Under the pieces are notes generated by a model. That model searched no databases, was not told the DNA's origin, and saw only the letters and a program-made list of their open reading frames with translations. A stretch of 64,000 nt of DNA, from the NCBI GenBank assembly GCA_964638635.1, contig CAZXAQ010000005.1:26150-90149 (forward strand). The letters are read 5' to 3'. The translations under genes and the position numbers were made by a program. The stretch comes from SZUA-430 sp964638635 (GTDB lineage: Bacteria; Pseudomonadota; Alphaproteobacteria; Micropepsales; Micropepsaceae). Positions 58,837-64,000 of this stretch are shown here, piece by piece. Every line of letters begins with the position of its first letter. The stretch's first letter is position 1.

Positions 58837-60897
58837 TCAACCTCGCCCCCCGATCGCCCGCTCCCACAAGCCTTTCGGCAGTGGTGCGTAGCGCGCGAAG
58901 GACATCGTGAAGCTCGCCCGGCCTTGGGATAACGACCGGAGCGCACCCACGTAGTTGAACATTTCGCCGAGCGGCACCTCGGCGACGAGTTCATGGGCCC
59001 GCAGCACCGGCGCCGACGACAGCACCTGCGCACGACGGCTCTGCAGATCACCGATGACGCCGCCCAGATACTCCTCCGGCGTCGTCACCACGACCCGCAT
59101 CACGGGCTCGAGCACGACCGGCGCCGTCTCGGCAAAGCCGATCCGGAACGCCTCGCGCGCCGCGAGTTCGAACGACAGGCTGGACGAATCCTTCTCGTGG
59201 AAGTCGCCATCCAGCAACGTCGCTTTGAGCCCGTGCACCGGCGTGCCGCCCAACCCGCCGTCGACGATCACCCGTTCGAGCGCCTTCTCCACCGCCGGCA
59301 CAAATTCCTTCGGAATCGCACCACCCGTGATCAAGTTCTCGAACGCAAGGCCCGTCCCGCCGTCGCCAAGCGGCTCGAACGCCAAACGCACGCGCGCCAT
59401 CTGTCCCGGCCCACCCGATTGCTTGCGCAACGTGTGGTCGACTTCGGCCCGCTTCGTCGGCGCCGAGCGATAGGCAACCTGCGGCGCGCCGATCCGCGCC
59501 TCCACGCCGAAGTCTTCCTTCAGCGTCTCGGCAACGCGGATCTGGAGGTGCAGTTCGCCCATGCCCTTGACGATCGTCTGCCCAGTTTGCCGGTCGACGC
59601 TGACGCGCAACGACGGATCGCTCCGCGCGATCATCGCGAGCGCCTGGCCCAGCCGTTCCTGATCCTGCGCCGAGCGCGGCTCGATCACCGCTTCGATCAC
59701 AGGGTCCGGAATATCGAACCCGTCGAGCACGATAGGCCGCGTAGGATCGCAAAGCGTCTCACCCGCGCTCGTCCACTTGAGCCCGACGACCGCAACGACG
59801 TCACCGGCGACGGCTTCGTCGATCTGCGTCGGCGTGTCCGCGTGCATGCGCAAGATGCGCCCGATGCGCTCGGTCTTGCCGACCGACGCATTGAGCACGC
59901 TCGCGCCGCTCACGATACGGCCCGCATAGACGCGCACGAACGACAGCGTGCCGAACCGGCTCGCTTGCACCTTGGAAACCAAGGCCGCGAACGGCTCGTC
60001 CGCCTTCGGCGACCGCCCGACCGCCGTGCCCAAGCGCGGATCGACGCCCGTCACCGGCGGCCGGTCTTCCGGCGCCGGCGCATAGGCGACGATCGCATCG
60101 AGCAACGGCTGCACGCCGATGTTGCGATACGCAGAGCCGCACAGAACGGGCGTCACATGCCCGCCGATGCAAGCCGTGCGAACAGCAGCCTCGATCGCCG
60201 CCGCTGGTACGGCCGATGGATCGCTCAGGTAAGCGTCCATCATCGCCGCGTCGAAGTCGGCCAGCGTCTCGATCAGCCGAAGCCGCGCCGCCGCCACGGC
60301 ATCGCGCATCCCGTCGGGGATCGCGATCCGCACCGGCGTCGTGCTGCCGTCACGCCAAACGAACGCCGTCATCGACACAAGATCGACAACGCCTTCGAAC
60401 GCGCCCTCCGCGCCCAGCGGAAGCTGGAGCGGCAAAGGCCGTGCGCCCAACCGGTCCGCGATCATCTCGACCACGCGTGCGAAGTCGGCGCCCGTCTGGT
60501 CCATCTTGTTGATGAACGAAAGGCGCGGCACGCCGAAGCGGTCGGCTTGACGCCAGACGGTCTCCGACTGCGGCTCGACGCCTGCGACGGCCGAGAACAC
60601 GGCGACCGCGCCGTCGAGCACGCGCAAGGAGCGCTCGACTTCGATCGTGAAGTCGACGTGCCCCGGCGTATCGAGGATCGTGATCGACGTGCCCTGCCAG
60701 TCGCACGACGTCGCGGCCGTCGAGATCGTGATCCCATGCTTCTGCTCAAGCGGATGGGAGTCGGTCTCGGTGTTGCCGTCGTGAACGTCGCCCACTTTGT
60801 GGATGCGGCCCGTGTTGAACAGAATGCGTTCCGTCAACGTGGTCTTGCCGGCGTCGACGTGCGCCATAATGCCGATATTTCTGAGTTTGCGGGTCAT
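58837..60897 (-). CDS. Elongation factor G paralogue
   Basis: 686 residues. All G motifs: AHVDAGKT (12-19), DTPGH (76-80), NKMD (130-133). Domains II-V are present, including GQMARVRL-type domain IV. It is not in a ribosomal-protein operon (no rpsL, rpsG or tuf), so it is a second EF-G. The switch I segment is EQKHGITI (51-58) where canonical EF-G has ERGITI. Such paralogues (EF-G2-like, ribosomal protection-like) may act in recycling or stress. A short leader frame lies upstream. Confidence 0.9.
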   Translation of the reverse strand: MTRKLRNIGIMAHVDAGKTTLTERILFNTGRIHKVGDVHDGNTETDSHPLEQKHGITISTAATSCDWQGTSITILDTPGHVDFTIEVERSLRVLDGAVAVFSAVAGVEPQSETVWRQADRFGVPRLSFINKMDQTGADFARVVEMIADRLGARPLPLQLPLGAEGAFEGVVDLVSMTAFVWRDGSTTPVRIAIPDGMRDAVAAARLRLIETLADFDAAMMDAYLSDPSAVPAAAIEAAVRTACIGGHVTPVLCGSAYRNIGVQPLLDAIVAYAPAPEDRPPVTGVDPRLGTAVGRSPKADEPFAALVSKVQASRFGTLSFVRVYAGRIVSGASVLNASVGKTERIGRILRMHADTPTQIDEAVAGDVVAVVGLKWTSAGETLCDPTRPIVLDGFDIPDPVIEAVIEPRSAQDQERLGQALAMIARSDPSLRVSVDRQTGQTIVKGMGELHLQIRVAETLKEDFGVEARIGAPQVAYRSAPTKRAEVDHTLRKQSGGPGQMARVRLAFEPLGDGGTGLAFENLITGGAIPKEFVPAVEKALERVIVDGGLGGTPVHGLKATLLDGDFHEKDSSSLSFELAAREAFRIGFAETAPVVLEPVMRVVVTTPEEYLGGVIGDLQSRRAQVLSSAPVLRAHELVAEVPLGEMFNYVGALRSLSQGRASFTMSFARYAPLPKGLWERAIGGRG

Positions 60898-61067
60898 GAT
60901 GTGGCTCGCAGATGGTCGTGAATGTGCGCGTCAAACCCCTGCAGGCGCAATCGATCGCACGCTCGCGCGCTCGATAGTCGAACTCGCGCCTGAGTAGCGA
61001 ACGCAATCGGCCTGTCGGCTTTGACTTAGGGAACGGATGCGGGCGGAAGCCGCCGGGCATCAAGAGG

Positions 61068-61086
61068 GAGGCGCGCTAGGCGCCTC
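61068..61086. promoter_or_regulatory. Hairpin in EF-G leader
   Basis: 7-bp stem GAGGCGC/GCGCCTC with a 5-base loop, just beyond the stop of a short leader reading frame and about 170 bases before the EF-G start. Confidence 0.35.
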
Positions 61087-61096
61087 GACGGACGCG

Positions 61097-61132
61097 TTAG
61101 CGGGACTCCCGGTACTGGCTATCGTCCGTCAT
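61097..61132 (-). CDS. Possible 11-residue leader peptide for EF-G paralogue
   Basis: MTDDSQYRESR, with GAGG 7 bases before the ATG. A hairpin follows. It might be a translational attenuator for the downstream EF-G gene, but it is short and could be chance. Confidence 0.3.
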   Translation of the reverse strand: MTDDSQYRESR

Positions 61133-61237
61133 GGTGAACCTCTGCAACAAACGCGCTTCCCGCGCGAGGGCGAGCGGATATCCGAAACGCCGGCCAAAAG
61201 TCAAGCAGATACAACGATTCCGCATCGTCGCGGTTGG

Positions 61238-62215
61238 TTACCGCTTCACCCGCGTCATCGCCTCATCGAGGATGATCCCAATCAAATCCTCATACTTCCG
61301 CCCCAGCATCCGCCACATGATCGGCAAATCCGACGTCTGCTCGTTGATGCCGGCGAGCGGGTTCACTTCCAGGAAATAGACCTTGCCATCCGACCCCGCG
61401 CGCAAGTCCGCGCGGCCCGCGTCGCGGCAACCGAGCGCGACCCACGCGGCCAGCGCCACGCGCTCCGCCTCCCGCGCCAGCGCATCGGTCGCGATCGTGT
61501 AGGTCACGCGGTCTTCGTAGTTCTCTTTGTTCGAGAGTGAATAGAGCCCGGGCTCCGCCTTCTCGCCGAGGTGAATCTCCATCGCCGCCACCGTCCGCGC
61601 CGACGCGCCGGAGCCGAACAGGCCCACCGTGAACTCGCGACCGGTGAGATAAGGCTCCACCAGCACCGGCTGCTTGTGCTTGTTCAAGAGCTCCGTCACG
61701 GTCGGCTTCAACTCCGCCGCCGTGCGCACGATCGACCGCGGCGTGATGCCTTTACCCGTGCCTTCCGCGACCGGCTTCACGAACAAAGGATAGGGCAGGG
61801 CGACCCGCGCGATGTCGGCCTCGCGCTCGACAACCGCGAACGGCGCCGTCGCCACACCGGCCGCCTGCAGCACCGCCTTCGTGTAACCCTTGTGCAGGCA
61901 GAGCGTCAGCACACCCGCATCCGCAAACGTGCAGGGAATGTCGTACGCCTCAAGCAGCGCCGGCACCTGCGCCTCGCGTGCGATCCCGCGCATGCCTTCC
62001 GCGATGTTGAACACGAGGTCCCAGCGGTCGCCCTTGGCCAACCGCGCGACGAGCGCCTTCACGTTGCCGATCCGATCGACGTCATGCCCGTGACTTGCGA
62101 TCGCACGCGCCAGCCCCGCGATCGTGTCTTCCTTATCGAACTCGGCCGTCTCTTCGAGCGAGTAGCCTTCCCTCAAATAGTCCGACCGCAAATCATACGT
62201 AAGACCAACGCGCAT
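61238..62215 (-). CDS. ATP-grasp ligase (D-alanine-D-alanine ligase-like)
   Basis: 325 residues. N-terminal MMRVGLTYDLRSDYL, then the ATP-grasp region PLFVKPVAEGTGKGI, LVEPYLTGREFTVGLF, and a metal-binding end CRDAGRADLRAGSDGKVYFLEVNPLAGI. The N-terminal Rossmann-like half DLVFNIAEG is as in D-Ala ligase. It forms an acyl-phosphate then amide; the substrate is unlikely to be D-Ala-D-Ala, as it lies outside a mur cluster. Start by GTGAGG RBS. Confidence 0.85.
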   Translation of the reverse strand: MRVGLTYDLRSDYLREGYSLEETAEFDKEDTIAGLARAIASHGHDVDRIGNVKALVARLAKGDRWDLVFNIAEGMRGIAREAQVPALLEAYDIPCTFADAGVLTLCLHKGYTKAVLQAAGVATAPFAVVEREADIARVALPYPLFVKPVAEGTGKGITPRSIVRTAAELKPTVTELLNKHKQPVLVEPYLTGREFTVGLFGSGASARTVAAMEIHLGEKAEPGLYSLSNKENYEDRVTYTIATDALAREAERVALAAWVALGCRDAGRADLRAGSDGKVYFLEVNPLAGINEQTSDLPIMWRMLGRKYEDLIGIILDEAMTRVKR

Positions 62216-62308
62216 CACGCCTCACCGTGTTGTTCGCGAATCGAAGTCCGCGTTCGCCGTAAGTGTAGCGCGTCGCGCGGAGAATCAACGCTGGCATCAA
62301 CAACACCT

Positions 62309-62443
62309 GTCATCCCGGGCGACGAAGCGAAGCGGAGGAGACCCGGGACCCAGGGGAACGTGCTCAAGTTTTAAACCCACGGGGCAACGCTTGTGGCTGC
62401 TTCACCTGGTTCCCGGCGCTCGCCTCGCTCGGCCGGGATGACA
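62309..62443. repeat. Palindromic repeat (type A), copy 3
   Basis: TGTCATCCCGG at 62309 and CCGGGATGACA at 62433-62443; inner GACCCGGGACCCAGG-like with CCTGGTTCCCGGC. Between the ATP-grasp and SDR genes. Confidence 0.8.
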
Positions 62444-62461
62444 AGCATTTGTTGGAGCGCC

Positions 62462-63202
62462 TCAGCTCTGTCCACCATCACACCGCACGATCGCGCCGGT
62501 CGTAAAACTCGACGCCGGGCTCGCGAGATAAAGCGCCGTGGTCACAATCTCCTCCGGCCGCCCCGGCCGGTGCAGCGAATTGTGCGCCGTCCGCCGCGCC
62601 TCCTCGCTCCACGCCTTGGATATGTCGGTGAGAAACGGCCCCGCCGAGATCGCGTTGACCCGCACCTTCGGCCCGTACTCGCGCGCGAGCGACACCGTCA
62701 TCGCGTTCAGCGCCGCCTTCGCGCCGGAATAGGGCACGACCGCGGGCAGCGGCACCAACGCGCCTGTAGATGACACGTTGATGATGACCCCGCCGTCGCC
62801 ATCCGCCATGCGCTTCGCCACATTCGCGGCCAGCCGGAACGGCCCCTTGAAGTTGAGCGACACGATCTTGTCGAACCACTCCTCCGTCACTTCGTGCGAC
62901 GGGATCGCGGGCGACATGCCAGCATTGTTGACCAAAATATCAATCCGCCCGAACGCGGCGTAAGCGGCCTCGGCGAGCCGGTCCATCTCGCTCCACTTGC
63001 TCGCGTTGGCGGCAATGGCAACGGCGCGCCGCCCCATCGCCCGCACCTCCGCGGCCACTGCCTCGCACGCCTCGATCTTCCGGCTCGCGATGATCACGTC
63101 CGCGCCGCGCGCCGCGAACGCGCGCACCATCTGCAAACCCAACCCCCGCGACCCGCCGGTCACCAGCGCAATCTTGCCCGTCAAATTGAAAAGGTCGTCC
63201 AT
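62462..63202 (-). CDS. SDR-family oxidoreductase (FabG-like)
   Basis: 246 residues from MDDLFNLTG. TGGSRGLG, NNAG, Ser in NVSSTG, YSGAK (catalytic YxxxK), GRPEE and a C-terminal VRCDGGQS are all classical. It reduces a 3-oxo/hydroxy substrate with NAD(P)H. It stops 18 bases from the end of the type A repeat. Confidence 0.9.
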   Translation of the reverse strand: MDDLFNLTGKIALVTGGSRGLGLQMVRAFAARGADVIIASRKIEACEAVAAEVRAMGRRAVAIAANASKWSEMDRLAEAAYAAFGRIDILVNNAGMSPAIPSHEVTEEWFDKIVSLNFKGPFRLAANVAKRMADGDGGVIINVSSTGALVPLPAVVPYSGAKAALNAMTVSLAREYGPKVRVNAISAGPFLTDISKAWSEEARRTAHNSLHRPGRPEEIVTTALYLASPASSFTTGAIVRCDGGQS

Positions 63203-63244
63203 GGCTTGACCATCGCCCAACCACGGACGCCGATCAAGCCGCGC

Positions 63245-63805
63245 CTACTTCACGCGGGTCCATTGCATCACCCAATTCTCCTCCCACGTCCGCCCGCCGT
63301 CGCGCGAGATCGCCTGCGACCACCGGCACGAGGTCGGCGTGATCTGATCCCAAACGCCGCGCACCTTGATCGGCTTGTCGCCGTCGACGTCGTCGGCGAG
63401 GAAGATGCCCGCGCCGTTCTCGAAACTGCCGGTCTGCCCGGGCGTCGTCAGCACGCCGCTCTTCGCGTTCACCCAAAAATCCGACCACACGCGGTTCGTC
63501 ACGTCGAGCAACCGCAAGCCCATGCCGCTGAAGTTGCGCGAGGGAATGCGCAACTCCTCGACACTGCCGACACCGCCCAAGATGTTCCAACACGTCGCCT
63601 CGCCCTCAAAGAGATCCCACTCTTTCGCGCCGGGTGGTAGCCGCCGATGCTTGATGCGCCATTCGCCGGCCAAGAAGTTGAAGTCCCCCGGCTTCCCCGG
63701 CGTCGGCTTCGCGACCGCCGCCTGCGCACCAGGCGCGCCAGCCCCCGCCAACATCGCCGCTGCCCCGGCAGCCGCGCCCAAAATCGTCCGTCTTTGCTGA
63801 TCCAT
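63245..63805 (-). CDS. Tat-exported protein, DUF1579-like
   Basis: 186 residues. N-terminus MDQQRRTILGAAAGAAAM has a twin-arginine motif and a hydrophobic core, so likely Tat-exported. Mature part begins GDFNFLAGEWRIKHRRLPPG and includes a WxxFEGEATCWNI block resembling DUF1579-type lipocalin-like proteins. Function unknown. Confidence 0.75.
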   Translation of the reverse strand: MDQQRRTILGAAAGAAAMLAGAGAPGAQAAVAKPTPGKPGDFNFLAGEWRIKHRRLPPGAKEWDLFEGEATCWNILGGVGSVEELRIPSRNFSGMGLRLLDVTNRVWSDFWVNAKSGVLTTPGQTGSFENGAGIFLADDVDGDKPIKVRGVWDQITPTSCRWSQAISRDGGRTWEENWVMQWTRVK

Positions 63806-63840
63806 GGATCGTCCCTCGTGAGTTGAGGGACCGGTCGTAA

Positions 63841-63878
63841 ACCACAATTCATGACACCGAATGTCATGTATTTGTGGT
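63841..63878. promoter_or_regulatory. Nested dyad upstream of Tat-exported protein gene
   Basis: Inner CATGACA/TGTCATG with 5-base loop, outer ACCACAA/TTGTGGT. It is 36 bases before the start of the gene and could be an operator or a hairpin. Confidence 0.4.
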
Positions 63879-63879
63879 A

Positions 63880-64000
63880 GCGTTCAATAACAATGACCCT
63901 CACTCAACGAACCTCCGCAAAAAGATCGTCATGGCCGGCTCAAGGCCACGGCTGTCCGGTTCAGCATGGCGCGAAATCCATGTTCATTTGCGTTTTGTTT
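63880..64000. other. Window edge with partial repeat
   Basis: From 63927 the sequence CGTCATGGCCGG matches the left arm of type B. A plus-strand frame opens at 63893 and runs off the edge, with no family identity. Confidence 0.4.

Noticed and set aside
60746..61063. 105-codon minus-strand frame upstream of EF-G
   Set aside because: Runs into the EF-G start in another frame; no family features; basic shadow composition.
1..64000. tRNA, rRNA, insertion sequence, prophage or defence island
   Set aside because: No tRNA-like cloverleaf, transposase, integrase or phage structural gene was recognised.

Overview
This is a GC-rich chromosomal segment, most likely from an alphaproteobacterium. The pointers are dense lipid and acyl-CoA metabolism, LLM and CoA-ligase genes, ArsR/AHSA1 and Lrp pairs, a DnaA-domain paralogue, and intergenic palindromes of the 'GTCATCCCGG...GGGACCC' type common in that class. 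The class is an inference; no marker here fixes the genus. I see no rRNA, tRNA, CRISPR array, insertion sequence, prophage or conjugation gene. Genes are tightly packed, with many 4-base stop/start overlaps.

Layout. 1-8.5 kb: a truncated fatty acyl-CoA ligase, a GFA protein, a luciferase-like monooxygenase divergent from a zinc alcohol dehydrogenase, a Popeye-like cyclic-nucleotide-domain membrane protein, a carboxylesterase, two glutathione transferases and a GNAT enzyme. 8.5-12.6 kb: a four-gene MacAB/LolCDE-like export operon (adaptor, ATPase, two permeases). 12.7-18.2 kb: metallo-beta-lactamase fold, M20 amidohydrolase, SDR and AhpD-like genes, then an acyl-CoA ligase. 18.2-23.7 kb: small membrane and secreted proteins, a GST without a start codon, two methyltransferases, a threonine dehydratase and a DnaA-like protein that has domains I and IV but no AAA+ ATPase. 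23.7-32.2 kb: GH3 glucosidase, crotonase, CoA-transferase, feruloyl-CoA synthase, a penicillin-binding-type hydrolase and an HSL-type esterase, suggesting use of plant-derived glycosides, phenylpropanoids and esters. 32.2-38.2 kb: a large secreted protein, a reductase, a GNAT-YoaP protein, an Lrp regulator and an S41-like hydrolase.

38.2-42.6 kb: an alkyl-DHAP-synthase-like flavoprotein, a lipid kinase and GlpD, a glycerolipid set. 42.8-49.6 kb: a hydrolase, small envelope proteins, a cold-shock protein, an ArsR/AHSA1 pair whose operator overlaps the start codon, a VOC protein and an OmpA-type porin. 49.6-55 kb: a 690-base non-coding stretch rich in inverted repeats, a DmdC-type acyl-CoA dehydrogenase, a GH36 alpha-galactosidase and a crotonase. 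55-58.2 kb: a cobalamin uptake locus with a clear cobalamin riboswitch between the binding-protein gene and the permease gene; the binding protein carries palindromic repeat DNA translated in frame. 58.4-64 kb: a YjbR protein, a stand-alone EF-G paralogue with a possible leader peptide, an ATP-grasp ligase, an SDR and a Tat-exported protein.

The most notable items are the AAA+-less DnaA homologue, the in-frame palindromic insertion in the B12-binding protein, the Popeye-like protein, and the dispersed repeat family.
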